A stretch of 64,000 nt of DNA from a bacterium. Lineage in GTDB: Bacteria; Bacillota; Clostridia; Oscillospirales; Oscillospiraceae. Made by a program: the position numbers and the translations under genes. The notes beneath the pieces are model-generated. The model worked only from the letters and a program-made list of their open reading frames with translations, did no database searches and had not been told where the DNA came from. This document shows positions 24,283 through 34,279 of this stretch, piece after piece (the first letter of the stretch is position 1; each line of letters begins with the position of its first letter). The DNA is taken from contig SFVI01000009.1 in assembly GCA_004560305.1 (NCBI GenBank), positions 18,567 to 82,566 on the forward strand. The letters are read 5' to 3'.

Positions 24283-25440
24283 TCAGCCCTTCATCTCCAG
24301 CAGCTTGCTCTTCAGCTCGCCTTCAATGCGGCCCAGCTCCTCCTCGGCCTGGGCGCGGCGGGCACGGCCGTCGTCCTGGATGCGGCGCACCTCGTCCAGC
24401 GTAGCGATCAACTCCAGGTTGGTCTTCTTCAAAGTCTCCATGTCCACAATGCCACGCTCCGCCTCCTGGGCCACGCTGACGCTGCCCTGGCGGAGGGTCT
24501 CGGCATTCTTCAGCAGCAGCTGGTTGGTCATGTCCGTTACCTGCCGCTGGGCCTTCATGGCCTGGTCAGAGTGGTACAGGCTCATGGCCATGACCATCTG
24601 GTTCTTCCACAGAGGGATGGTATTGACGATGGAGGAGCGGATCTTCTCCGCCATCAGCTGGTCGTTGTTCTGCACCATGCGGATCTGGGGTGCCATCTGG
24701 ACGGAGATGGTGCGGGTCAGCTCCAGGTCGTGGATCTTCTTCTCGAAGCGGCCGATGAGATTGGCAAAATCATTGGCGGCCTGTGCATCCTCAGGCAGAT
24801 TGGTCTCCTTGGCGTGGGCAATCATCTTGGGCAGCTCCACCTCGCGCAGCTCCTCAATCTTCAGCTTGCCGGCCAGGATGTACATGGTCAGCTCCTTCAT
24901 GTACTCCTGGTTGCGCTGATACATCTTGTCCATGAGGCTGATGTCCTTCATCAGGGTGATCTCATGCTTCTCCAGGGATTCCACAATCTTATCCACGTTG
25001 ACCTCGGCCTTATCGAAGGAGGCCTTCATCTCGGCCACGGACTGGCCCGCCTTCTTGAACAGGCCAAGGAAGCCCTTCTTCTCCTGTGCGTCAAAGTTCA
25101 GGCCCTGCAGCTCCACCACCAGGTCGCCCAGCATATCACCCACCTCGCCCAGGTCCTTGGTGCGAACGGTGTTGAGGGCGGCATCGGAAAACTCGGAAAT
25201 GTTCTTCTGGGCACCGCTGCCATAATTCATCACCTGCTCGGTATTGGTCACATCGATCTGCTCCGAGAAGGAACGGACAGCCTGCTGCTCGGCAGGGCTA
25301 AGCATATCCAGGGCCAGCTTCTCAGCAGGGGCCTGGGCCTTCTCATCCGCCGGGGCGGGGGCCTCCTCCACCGCAGCGGCAGCGGCGGCAGGCTGGGGGT
25401 CCAGGGTCAGGGAGGGAATGTAGCTCTTCTCTTCGTTCAT
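24283..25440 (-). CDS. TelA/KlaA-like toxic anion resistance protein
   Basis: 385 residues, mostly helical. The N-terminus is Ala/Pro/Glu-rich. The TelA core includes LTRTISVQMAPQIRMVQNND, NTIPLWKNQMVMAMSLYHSD and TNQLLLKNAETLRQGSV, and a long C-terminal coiled coil. TelA proteins are linked to tellurite, colicin and envelope-stress resistance, though the mechanism is unknown. Start ATG 25440 follows AGGACGAAGCGAA. Second gene of an xpaC-telA-lemA-like group, a pairing also seen in other Firmicutes. Confidence 0.92.
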   Translation of the reverse strand: MNEEKSYIPSLTLDPQPAAAAAAVEEAPAPADEKAQAPAEKLALDMLSPAEQQAVRSFSEQIDVTNTEQVMNYGSGAQKNISEFSDAALNTVRTKDLGEVGDMLGDLVVELQGLNFDAQEKKGFLGLFKKAGQSVAEMKASFDKAEVNVDKIVESLEKHEITLMKDISLMDKMYQRNQEYMKELTMYILAGKLKIEELREVELPKMIAHAKETNLPEDAQAANDFANLIGRFEKKIHDLELTRTISVQMAPQIRMVQNNDQLMAEKIRSSIVNTIPLWKNQMVMAMSLYHSDQAMKAQRQVTDMTNQLLLKNAETLRQGSVSVAQEAERGIVDMETLKKTNLELIATLDEVRRIQDDGRARRAQAEEELGRIEGELKSKLLEMKG

Positions 25441-25473
25441 TTCGCTTCGTCCTTTCTTATACGTCCGTATCGT

Positions 25474-26163
25474 TTACAGCTCAAAATCCTTGCCGCCGGA
25501 AAGCCCCTCTCTGGCCAGCATCTGGTTCATGACCTCGATATCCGTCTCGATATCCAGGGCCTGGTTTTCAAACAGGGAGTCCAGCCGCTTTTTATAGGCA
25601 ACGATGGCCTGATCCAGCATCTCGTTGATGCTCTTCATGCTCTTATCCAGATTCTCCCCCTCGATGCCCTGGGCGCTCATGCGGTCATAGGCGTTGAGGA
25701 GCTTGATGGTAGTGGGCAGATAGTAGTTCATGAACTTCTTGATCTGGGGAATATCACTGGGGTCATGGATGGCGTCCTGGGTGATCTTATCGGTAATGCG
25801 CATCAGCTCATTGATCTTCTTGCGCACTTCCACGTCCTGCACGCTCATATAGATCCTGCCCATCTCGCTCAGCGCCCGGTTCCCCTCCTGCAGGATGGGA
25901 TCGATCTCCGGGCCGTAGCTCTTCTGGGGGGCGGCAGTCTTTGGCTGGGCCGGCTGGGCTTCAGTGGCCGGCGCTTCCGCCTGCTTTTGTTCTTTCTTCG
26001 CCGCATGCTTCCCCATCAGGTAAGCGCAGAAGGAGGACAGGCCCAGGGTCAGCAGCAGCGCCCACAGCCGGTACATCGGCAAGAAGCAGGCGGCCACCAG
26101 CCATACCCCCGCAAAGGTATAGATGGGAGAAGTATGTCTCTTTTTTCTGTTATGCCTTGCCAA
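25474..26163 (-). CDS. XpaC-like 5-bromo-4-chloroindolyl phosphate hydrolysis protein
   Basis: 229 residues. Two membrane segments (about 15-50, VWLVAACFLPMYRLWALLLT) precede an Ala/Gln-rich linker and a helical domain with DPILQEGNRALSEMGRIY and KFMNYYLPTTIKLLNAYDRM, characteristic of XpaC. The start is set at TTG 26163 because GGAGGA is six bases upstream; the GTG at 26181 would place that site inside the coding region. Function of the family is not established despite its name. Confidence 0.87.
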   Translation of the reverse strand: MARHNRKKRHTSPIYTFAGVWLVAACFLPMYRLWALLLTLGLSSFCAYLMGKHAAKKEQKQAEAPATEAQPAQPKTAAPQKSYGPEIDPILQEGNRALSEMGRIYMSVQDVEVRKKINELMRITDKITQDAIHDPSDIPQIKKFMNYYLPTTIKLLNAYDRMSAQGIEGENLDKSMKSINEMLDQAIVAYKKRLDSLFENQALDIETDIEVMNQMLAREGLSGGKDFEL

Positions 26164-26318
26164 TTTGATTCCTCCATGCACAAATCATTTCATTGTATTT
26201 TATCTCTATTTGCCGATTCCGTCAAGGGGATTCCGGGCTTCAGGCTGTGTTCATTCCTTATCGTATTGTGTTTTATCTTCATGTTCTCTTGCGATCAGCA
26301 CGGAGATGAAATGTCCTC

Positions 26319-26347
26319 TTGCAATGGCGACAAAGCTGTAGTATAAT
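26319..26347 (+). promoter_or_regulatory. Promoter for rpe-recR
   Basis: TTGCAA (26319-26324), 17-base spacer, TATAAT (26342-26347). Confidence 0.75.
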
Positions 26348-26420
26348 AAATTGAATATCCAGATTCTCCCTGTTCGGGTGTGAAATTGGATGCAAGAACA
26401 GAGAAAAAGGAGCAGAAATC

Positions 26421-27071
26421 ATGGTTAAAATTGCGCCCTCGATCCTCTCGGCGGACTTTGCAAACTTGGGTCAAGAAGTGGCCGAGGTCAAGGTAGCCGG
26501 GGCGGAATGGCTGCATTTTGACGTGATGGACGGCAGCTTTGTGCCCAATATCTCGGTGGGGATCCCGGTGCTGAAATCCCTGCGGAAGGCCACGGATCTG
26601 TTTCTGGATGTGCATCTGATGATCGACCGGCCCATCCGCTATGCCCGGCAGTTCTGTGAGGCCGGGGCCGACCTGGTGAATTTCCATGTGGAGGCGGACA
26701 CGGAGGAGAATATCAAGGCCGCCATCGCCCTGGTGAAGTCTCTGGGCAAAATGACCGGGGTAACCCTGAAGCCCAAGACCCCTGCGGAGGCCGTGATGCC
26801 CTTTATAAAGGATATTGACCTGGTGCTGGTGATGACGGTGGAACCCGGCTTCGGCGGACAGCGGTTCATGACAGAGCAGCTGGATAAGCTCCGGGCGCTG
26901 CGGCAGATGATCGACAGCGAGGGTCTCTGCTGCCAGCTTGAGGTGGACGGCGGCATCGACCCGGACACTGCCCCCCTGGTCAGGGAGGCCGGTGCCACAG
27001 TTCTGGTGGCCGGCAGCGCCGTTTTCGGCAAGGCGGACAGGGCAGCCGCCATCCAAGCCCTGAGAGAATAA
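26421..27071 (+). CDS. rpe: Ribulose-phosphate 3-epimerase
   Basis: 216-residue TIM-barrel enzyme of the pentose phosphate pathway interconverting ribulose-5-P and xylulose-5-P. APSILSADFANLG is the N-terminal signature, HFDVMDGSFVPNIS carries metal-binding His and Asp, and VMTVEPGFGGQRF and EVDGGID complete the active site. ATG 26421 follows AAAAAGGAGCAGAAATC. First gene of a probable rpe-recR-rnjA-arsC-like unit. Confidence 0.97.
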   Translation: MVKIAPSILSADFANLGQEVAEVKVAGAEWLHFDVMDGSFVPNISVGIPVLKSLRKATDLFLDVHLMIDRPIRYARQFCEAGADLVNFHVEADTEENIKAAIALVKSLGKMTGVTLKPKTPAEAVMPFIKDIDLVLVMTVEPGFGGQRFMTEQLDKLRALRQMIDSEGLCCQLEVDGGIDPDTAPLVREAGATVLVAGSAVFGKADRAAAIQALRE

Positions 27072-27092
27072 GTTGAAATTAGGAGTTTGACC

Positions 27093-27692
27093 ATGTCCTT
27101 CTTCCCCGCGTCTTTGGAAAACCTGATCGATAAATTTGCCTCCCTGCCCGGCATCGGGCGCAAGAGCGCCCAGCGGCTGGCCTTCTATGTGCTGGGGCTG
27201 CCGGAAAGCGAGGCCAGGGACTTTGCCGCTGCCATTGTAGACGCCAAGAGCAGCGTGCACTGCTGCAAGGTCTGCCAGAATCTGACAGAGGGAGAGCTGT
27301 GCTCCATCTGCGCCAGCGACCGGCGAGACAAGGGCACCATCTGCGTGGTGTCGGAGCCGCGGGATGTGCTGAGCATCGAGCGGGGGCATGAGTACAACGG
27401 CACCTATCACGTTCTGCACGGGGCCTTATCCCCCATGAGCCATGTGGGGCCGGACGATATCAAGATCAAGGAGCTGCTGGTGCGGGCGGCGGAGGATCAG
27501 GTGGAGGAGGTCATCATGGCCACCAACCCGGACACTGAGGGCGAAGCCACCGCCATGTACATCTCCCGGCTCTTAAAGCCCTTCAACATCAAGGTCACCC
27601 GTCTGGCCTACGGCATCCCGGTGGGCTCCAACCTGGAGTTTGCCGACGACGCCACACTGAACCGGGCCCTGGAAGGGCGCACGGAAATGTAA
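27093..27692 (+). CDS. recR: Recombination protein RecR
   Basis: 199 residues, full length. Helix-hairpin-helix LPGIGRKSAQRLAFYVL, a four-cysteine zinc finger (CCKVCQNLTEGELCSIC, about 54-70), then a Toprim domain with VVSEPRDVLSIE and ATNPDTEGEATA, and the Walker-B-like C-terminus. It loads RecA with RecO in recombinational repair; recO is also in this window. ATG 27093 follows AGGAG by seven bases, better than the TTG at 27087. Confidence 0.97.
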   Translation: MSFFPASLENLIDKFASLPGIGRKSAQRLAFYVLGLPESEARDFAAAIVDAKSSVHCCKVCQNLTEGELCSICASDRRDKGTICVVSEPRDVLSIERGHEYNGTYHVLHGALSPMSHVGPDDIKIKELLVRAAEDQVEEVIMATNPDTEGEATAMYISRLLKPFNIKVTRLAYGIPVGSNLEFADDATLNRALEGRTEM

Positions 27693-27779
27693 GGCAGCCC
27701 GGTATAATACGCCCCGGAAGCCGGTTATACTTCCAGGGCAATACATAATCTGATATGAAAACAAGATTGGAGAAGATAT

Positions 27780-29438
<1,659 letters not shown>

Positions 29439-29442
29439 GGCC

Positions 29443-29775
29443 GTGAACATCCAGATATTCGGCAAGGCCAAGTGCTTTGACAGCAAGAAGGCCGAGCGCT
29501 ATTTCAAGGAGCGGCGGATCAAGTATCAGTTTGTGGATATTCTCCGCTTCGGCATGAGCCGGGGAGAGCTGAACGCCGTGAAAAACGCCGTGGGCCTGGA
29601 GGCTATGGTGGACACCGGGGATCAGGACTATCCCCTGTTCCAGCATCTGGCCGGCAACGAGGCCAAACTGGAGAAGCTGTATGAAGTGCCCTATCTGATC
29701 AAGACCCCCATTGTGCGCAACGGGAAGCAGGCCACCGTGGGCTACTGCCCGGAGGTCTGGAAGACCTGGGAATAA
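29443..29775 (+). CDS. ArsC/Spx-family protein with a single active-site cysteine
   Basis: 110 residues of the thioredoxin-like ArsC/Spx fold: IFGKAKCFDSKKAERYFKER at the start and LIKTPIVRNGKQATVGYCPE near the end. It has a lone Cys11 followed by Phe-Asp-Ser, so it has neither the CxxC of Spx nor an Arg placed as in CX5R arsenate reductases. GTG 29443 is the start; GAGGTG at the end of rnj serves as its ribosome binding site. Function uncertain: an Spx-like regulator or a reductase. Confidence 0.8.
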   Translation: MNIQIFGKAKCFDSKKAERYFKERRIKYQFVDILRFGMSRGELNAVKNAVGLEAMVDTGDQDYPLFQHLAGNEAKLEKLYEVPYLIKTPIVRNGKQATVGYCPEVWKTWE

Positions 29776-29782
29776 AGAATTC

Positions 29783-29830
29783 AACGCCCCTGAGGCTGAC
29801 TTCAGTCAGTCTCAGGGGCGTTTGGTTTTT
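29783..29830 (+). terminator. Terminator after the ArsC-like gene
   Basis: Eighteen-base arms (29783-29800 and 29805-29822) with one G-T pair, loop TTCA, then TTTGGTTTTT. Confidence 0.92.
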
Positions 29831-29896
29831 GCGGACGAGCAATGCTCGCCGCGTCAAAAGAAGGTCGCTGCTTTTCGCGGACGAGCGATGCTCGCC
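29831..29896. repeat. Two copies of a 20-base palindromic repeat
   Basis: GCGGACGAGCAATGCTCGCC at 29831-29850 and GCGGACGAGCGATGCTCGCC at 29877-29896. Each has a CGAGCA/TGCTCG dyad, like small intergenic palindromes scattered in clostridial genomes. Confidence 0.6.
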
Positions 29897-29945
29897 CCTA
29901 CGGTGCTGACAAAGTGCGGTAGTAGGACGAACCTCTCAGGCGCTC

Positions 29946-29974
29946 CAGCTCCTCTTGGGAAGGGGAGCCTAGGG
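29946..29974. repeat. Half of a MITE-like palindrome
   Basis: CAGCTCC...GGGGAGCC resembles the terminal palindrome of the element at 21121-21276, without a partner copy. It lies directly before the YihY stop codon. Confidence 0.4.
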
Positions 29975-29979
29975 GGTGC

Positions 29980-30801
29980 CTAGTAGGTGTCCCTGGCTTT
30001 CAGATCCCGGATCACAATATTGAAGGCGGCGCCGGAAAGGATGACGGTACAGACGGTGTAAAGCCAAAGCATCAGGAGAATGACGGAGGCCAGGGAGCCG
30101 TAGACCAGAGGATATTTCACCGAGGCGCTGATGAACACGGAAAAGACGATGCTGACCACCACCATGGCAGCGGTGCTGAGCAGGGCGCCGGGCCAGGTAT
30201 GGTAACTGTCCCAGCTGCGCTTGCTGGCCTCATACATGGCCCAGACGATCACATAGTCGATGCCGGCCAGGGCCAGGAAGCGGACATAGCCCCAGGACTG
30301 GCTGATATCCACAAAGGGCAGAACCTGGTTCAAGCGCTCAATGACGCTGCGGCCGGTGAGCATGACCAGGATGGCAAAATACAGCGCCGCCACAAACAGC
30401 AGGGAAAACACCAGGCTGAACAAAAAGCCCAGGGCTCCCTGGAAACGCTGGCCGCCCTGCAAATCGCCGATGGTCTCCTGCAGGGAGCGGACGGCGGCGG
30501 AGGCAGAGGTCAACAGGACGACGATGCTGGCCGCCATCATGGCGGTGCTGTTATTGGCAGAGACGTAATACAGAAAATCCTCCAGAAAGCTGACGGTCTC
30601 CGCCGCCATGATGCTGCCGGCAAAGCCCAGCACCCGCATGGCCTTGTCATAGCTGTTGCCCAGAAGGGTATACAGGCAGATGACCAGAGGGAAAAAGGTC
30701 ATGGTCAGGTAATAGGAGAGAGCCGCCGAAGCCCTCTGCAGCCGGCGGCGGGTATAGATCCTTGAGAAGCAGCGCACAAAACGCCGGAACTTGACAAACA
30801 T
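29980..30801 (-). CDS. YihY/BrkB-family inner membrane protein
   Basis: 273 residues with about six membrane segments. ASAALSYYLTMTFFPLVICL is the family signature at the first segment, and VLLTSASAAVRSLQETIGDLQ and YGSLASVILLMLWLY the later ones. Once thought to be RNase BN, this family is now seen as a membrane protein of uncertain, possibly transport, function. ATG 30801 follows GGAGCGATGCT; a longer frame to 31206 runs through ftsZ out of phase. Downstream of ftsZ. Confidence 0.92.
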   Translation of the reverse strand: MFVKFRRFVRCFSRIYTRRRLQRASAALSYYLTMTFFPLVICLYTLLGNSYDKAMRVLGFAGSIMAAETVSFLEDFLYYVSANNSTAMMAASIVVLLTSASAAVRSLQETIGDLQGGQRFQGALGFLFSLVFSLLFVAALYFAILVMLTGRSVIERLNQVLPFVDISQSWGYVRFLALAGIDYVIVWAMYEASKRSWDSYHTWPGALLSTAAMVVVSIVFSVFISASVKYPLVYGSLASVILLMLWLYTVCTVILSGAAFNIVIRDLKARDTY

Positions 30802-30820
30802 AGCATCGCTCCAAACCAAG

Positions 30821-30849
30821 CAGCCCGCCTTCCCAGAAAAGGCGGGCTG
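30821..30849 (-). terminator. Hairpin after ftsZ
   Basis: Eleven-base-pair stem CAGCCCGCCTT/AAGGCGGGCTG between ftsZ and the YihY gene. It lacks a clear T-run, so termination may be partial and the YihY gene may be read through. Confidence 0.6.
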
Positions 30850-30874
30850 TTGACTTTTTATCAGCAGTATATGC

Positions 30875-32029
30875 TTATTTGGTGTTGAATATTTTGAAGA
30901 TGCTGTCGAAGGGGTCCTCCTCCGCGGCGGGAGCGGCAGGCTCCGCAGCAGGAGCGGCAGGGGCAACAGGCGCGGCGGCAGCGGCCTTCTCGGCAGCGCC
31001 GGTGAACAGGCCCTGGGCCCGGGGCGCAGCCTGGGCGGCAGCAGCGGCAGGGGCAGCCTGGGCGGCAGCGCCACCCTCTTCAAAGCCGGTGGCAATGACG
31101 GTGACCCGAATCTCGTCATCCAGGCTGTCATCAAAGGTGGCACCGAAGATGATGTTGGCATCGGGATGGGCAGCCTCCTGCACCAGGCTGGCAGCGGTCT
31201 CCACATCCTCCAGGTCCATATCTTCAGAGCCGGTGATGTTGATGAGCACGCCGTGGGCGCCGTTGATGGAGGTCTCCATCAGGGGGCTGGCAACGGCCAT
31301 GCGGGCGGCCTCCTCGGCCTTGCCCTTGCCGGCAGCGTGGCCCACGCCCATGTGGGCGAAGCCGGCGTTGCGCATGATGCAGTTCACATCCGCAAAGTCC
31401 AGGTTGATGAAGCCGGTGTTCTTGATCAGGTTGGAGATGCTGGTAACAGCCTGCAGCAGCACGTCATCGGCGATCTCAAAAGCGTTGGCCAGGGTGACCT
31501 TCTGGTCGGTGGCAAACTTCAGGCGGTCATTGGGGATGATGAGCAGAGAATCCACCCGGCCCAGCAGCTCCTTAATGCCGGCATTGGCCTGGTCCATGCG
31601 GCGCTTGCCCTCAAACTTGAAGGGCTTGGTCACCACGCCCACGGTGAGCAGGCCGGCGTCCTTGGCAATCTCTGCCACCACGGGGGCCGCGCCGGTGCCG
31701 GTGCCGCCGCCCATGCCGGCGGTGATGAACACCATATCCGCATCCTCCACAGCCTTGGCAATGTTGTTGCGGCTCTCCTCCGCGGAGCGCTTGCCGATCT
31801 CCGGATCGGAGCCGGCGCCCTGACCGCGGGTCATCTTCTCGCCGATCTGCAGCTTCTGGTCGGCATTGGACACCGCCAGCGCCTGTCTGTCTGTATTGAT
31901 GGCCACAAACTCCACACCCTGGGTGCCGGCCTTGACCATTCTGTTAACAACGTTGTTGCCGGCGCCGCCGACACCAACGACCTTTATCGTAACCACATTT
32001 TCGGGACCTGCTTCAGCTTTGAAATCCAT
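30875..32029 (-). CDS. ftsZ: Cell division protein FtsZ
   Basis: 384-residue tubulin-like GTPase that builds the Z ring. GVGGAGNNVVNRMV is near the N-terminus, the GTP-binding GGGTGTG is at about residues 97-103, and NVDFADV-type T7 loop is seen as FINLDFADVNCIMRNAG. An Ala/Pro-rich linker (about 310-365) leads to a C-terminal peptide ending DPFDSIFKIFNTK. ATG 32029 follows CAGGAGGACAGAAGA; an earlier in-frame ATG at 32059 has no such site. It has its own promoter in the ftsQ-ftsZ gap. Confidence 0.98.
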   Translation of the reverse strand: MDFKAEAGPENVVTIKVVGVGGAGNNVVNRMVKAGTQGVEFVAINTDRQALAVSNADQKLQIGEKMTRGQGAGSDPEIGKRSAEESRNNIAKAVEDADMVFITAGMGGGTGTGAAPVVAEIAKDAGLLTVGVVTKPFKFEGKRRMDQANAGIKELLGRVDSLLIIPNDRLKFATDQKVTLANAFEIADDVLLQAVTSISNLIKNTGFINLDFADVNCIMRNAGFAHMGVGHAAGKGKAEEAARMAVASPLMETSINGAHGVLINITGSEDMDLEDVETAASLVQEAAHPDANIIFGATFDDSLDDEIRVTVIATGFEEGGAAAQAAPAAAAAQAAPRAQGLFTGAAEKAAAAAPVAPAAPAAEPAAPAAEEDPFDSIFKIFNTK

Positions 32030-32096
32030 TCTTCTGTCCTCCTGTATATTCTGCGTCACATAAAATGCGAAAAATTTCTCTGTGAATCATGCTCGT

Positions 32097-32125
32097 ATTT
32101 TATTACATTTTCTTGCAACAGTCAA
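32097..32125 (-). promoter_or_regulatory. Promoter for ftsZ
   Basis: Minus-strand TTGACT (32125-32120), 17-base spacer, TAAAAT (32102-32097) in the AT-rich gap of 148 bases after ftsQ. Confidence 0.75.
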
Positions 32126-32177
32126 GCTATATTTTCATTTTTCAGAAAACTTTTGTAAATAAAATGTAATCTATCCA

Positions 32178-32957
32178 TCACTCCGGGCGAAAACGGGCCG
32201 TCATCCCGTCAGAAACGTCGATCTCGCCCACGTCCCCAGCCAACAATTGTGACATGACGGAGACCAGCATACCGAACTTATACTCCGTCTTGCCGGGGCC
32301 GCCCAGCTTGACCATATATTTGTCCCCATAGCTGAAGCTCACATGGTTCTTATCGGAAAAATCGATGCTGTCCACCTGGGTATAAAGGCCGCGGCCCTCC
32401 AGCTGATAGAGCACCTCCGCCAGATATTCCACCAGCTCAGCGTCCCCATCCTTGGTCTGCAGCGGCTCACCGATCAGCAGCGTGCCGGGGTTCACGCCCT
32501 CCACGGCGATGAGACCGGAAAGTTCCTCCTCGGTGGCCTTGCCCAGCACCTTGCAGCTGTGGTCAATGGTCCACAGCTCGTCCCCCAGCACCAGATAGGC
32601 CAGGGCCTGGCTCTCCGTCACGGTTATTATTACCTTATTTGGCAAACTTCTTTCAACGGAGACCTCTTCAACATAAGGCAGCTTTGCGAAAACACGGCTC
32701 AGAGCGGCAAAGCGGTCAAAGAAGAACAGGTTGTCCCCTTCCTCAATGTCAATGGCCCGGATGATCTCCTCATCGGTATAGTGACTGTTCCCTTCCACCT
32801 GGATATTGGTGATACGGAAGAAAACGCTCATCACGAATATGGTAGCCACAACTACCAAAAAGAACATTATGGGACCGCTGAAGCTGCTGAGGTACTGGGA
32901 GATGGTCATACGCTCCGGGCTGTCAGCGGTCTTTCTCTTGTGTATTCTTCTTGCCAT
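32178..32957 (-). CDS. ftsQ: Cell division protein FtsQ/DivIB
   Basis: 259 residues. A short basic cytoplasmic tail, one membrane segment (about 28-48, GPIMFFLVVVATIFVMSVFF), then an extracytoplasmic POTRA domain opening with ITNIQVEGNSHYTDEEI and the beta domain (LPNKVIITVTESQALAYLV). It helps assemble the divisome with FtsL. Start ATG 32957 follows AAAGGATAGGCCA. It lies 12 bases after murA, in the usual dcw position before ftsZ. Confidence 0.93.
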   Translation of the reverse strand: MARRIHKRKTADSPERMTISQYLSSFSGPIMFFLVVVATIFVMSVFFRITNIQVEGNSHYTDEEIIRAIDIEEGDNLFFFDRFAALSRVFAKLPYVEEVSVERSLPNKVIITVTESQALAYLVLGDELWTIDHSCKVLGKATEEELSGLIAVEGVNPGTLLIGEPLQTKDGDAELVEYLAEVLYQLEGRGLYTQVDSIDFSDKNHVSFSYGDKYMVKLGGPGKTEYKFGMLVSVMSQLLAGDVGEIDVSDGMTARFRPE

Positions 32958-32969
32958 TGGCCTATCCTT

Positions 32970-34223
32970 TCAGCATTCCAAGTAAATATCCGCGCCCAGG
33001 GAGCGCAGGCGCATATCAAAGCGTTCATAGCCCCGGGTGATATGGCCGTCGTCAAAGACGGTGCTCTCCCCCCGGGCGGCCAGCGCCGCCACGAGCATGG
33101 CAGCACCGCCCCGCAGGTCGGTGGCGGTGAGGGCGCTGCCGTGGAGGCAATCCACACCCCAGATTTCCGCCCGCCGGCCGGAGACGGCGATATCCGCCCC
33201 CAGGCGCTGCAGCTCCGGCACCTGCCGGTAGCGGTTTTCAAAAATGTTCTCGGTGATCACGGTGCGGCCCTCGGCCTTCAGAAGCGCCGCCATCAGCACA
33301 GGCTGCGCGTCGGTGGGAAAGCCGGGGTAAGGCTCGGTGGAGACCTCCCCCACGGCGCTGAGCTTGCCGGGCGCCCTTACCCGCACACTGCGCTTGGAGT
33401 TCATTATATCACAGCCCGCCAGTTTTAGGAAGTGGAGAACTGTAGAAAAATGGCTGGGGTCCACGCCCCGCATTTCAACATTTCCGCCAGTGGCGGCAGC
33501 GGCGCAGGCGATGGTGGAGGCCACGATCCGATCCGGGATGATGCGGTGGCTCACGGCCTTTTCCGGTTTAAAGGTGCCGATGCAGATGGTGCCGCTGCCG
33601 GCGCCGGTGACATTGAGGCCCATGGCCCGCAGGTATTCCTGCAGGGCAATGATCTCCGGCTCCCGGGCGGCGCCGCGGATGACGGTGTCCCCCTTCGCCC
33701 GTGCGGCGGCCAGCATGATGTTCTCCGTGGCTCCCACGCTGGGGAAGGGCAGGGTGATATCCGCCCCATGAAGCTCCTGGGCCTGACAGTTGATCTCCCC
33801 GCCGGCTTCATCAATCTCCGCCCCCAGCTGGCGCAGGGCGGCCAGGTGCAGGTCAATGGGCCGCTTGCCCAGCTGGCAGCCGCCGGGCAGGCTGAGTCTG
33901 GCGCTGCCGCAGCGGGCGATCAGTGCCCCCATGAAGATGACGGAGGAGCGCATCTCCACCATCAGGGAATGGGGTATGGCGCTGCGGCAAAGGCCGGCGG
34001 AATCTATGTAAACATCGCTGCCCCACTGCTCGGCGGTGCAGCCCAGGTGGCGCAGGATGCGCAGGGCCGCGTCCACATCCCGGAGCTGGGGCACGTTCAG
34101 CAGCTCCGACCGGGCAGGGCTGATGATGGAGGCGGCGATAATAGGCAGGGACGCATTCTTCGAGCCCTGCACAAAACAGGCCCCTTCCAGCCGGTTTCCA
34201 CCTCTCAGGTGCCATATGTCCAT
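32970..34223 (-). CDS. murA: UDP-N-acetylglucosamine 1-carboxyvinyltransferase
   Basis: 417 residues, first committed enzyme of peptidoglycan synthesis (enolpyruvyl transfer to UDP-GlcNAc, the fosfomycin target). Catalytic Cys lies in LPGGCQLGKRPIDLHL (about residue 113), GSKNASLPIIAA is the N-terminal substrate motif, and PYPGFPTDAQP and DDGHITRGYERFD are later ones. ATG 34223 is preceded by a GGGGGG Shine-Dalgarno that can be paired into a terminator-like hairpin. In this cluster it sits between murG and ftsQ. Confidence 0.96.
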   Translation of the reverse strand: MDIWHLRGGNRLEGACFVQGSKNASLPIIAASIISPARSELLNVPQLRDVDAALRILRHLGCTAEQWGSDVYIDSAGLCRSAIPHSLMVEMRSSVIFMGALIARCGSARLSLPGGCQLGKRPIDLHLAALRQLGAEIDEAGGEINCQAQELHGADITLPFPSVGATENIMLAAARAKGDTVIRGAAREPEIIALQEYLRAMGLNVTGAGSGTICIGTFKPEKAVSHRIIPDRIVASTIACAAAATGGNVEMRGVDPSHFSTVLHFLKLAGCDIMNSKRSVRVRAPGKLSAVGEVSTEPYPGFPTDAQPVLMAALLKAEGRTVITENIFENRYRQVPELQRLGADIAVSGRRAEIWGVDCLHGSALTATDLRGGAAMLVAALAARGESTVFDDGHITRGYERFDMRLRSLGADIYLEC

Positions 34224-34224
34224 G

Positions 34225-34269
34225 AAAAACCCCCCGTGCATTCAAATCAGACCATTCTATGCACGGAGG
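34225..34269 (-). promoter_or_regulatory. Terminator-like hairpin covering the murA ribosome binding site
   Basis: On the minus strand CCTCCGTGCAT (34269-34259) pairs along 11 base pairs with ATGCACGGGGG (34241-34231), loop of 17, then TTTTT (34229-34225) and CATG. The 3' arm contains the only plausible Shine-Dalgarno of murA. It lies between the murG stop (34280) and murA. Confidence 0.7.
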
Positions 34270-34279
34270 GATTTCCTTG

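Noticed and set aside
29980..31206. A 408-codon frame extending the YihY gene into ftsZ
   Set aside because: The upstream 135 codons are the Ala-rich ftsZ linker read out of frame; ATG 30801 has its own ribosome binding site.
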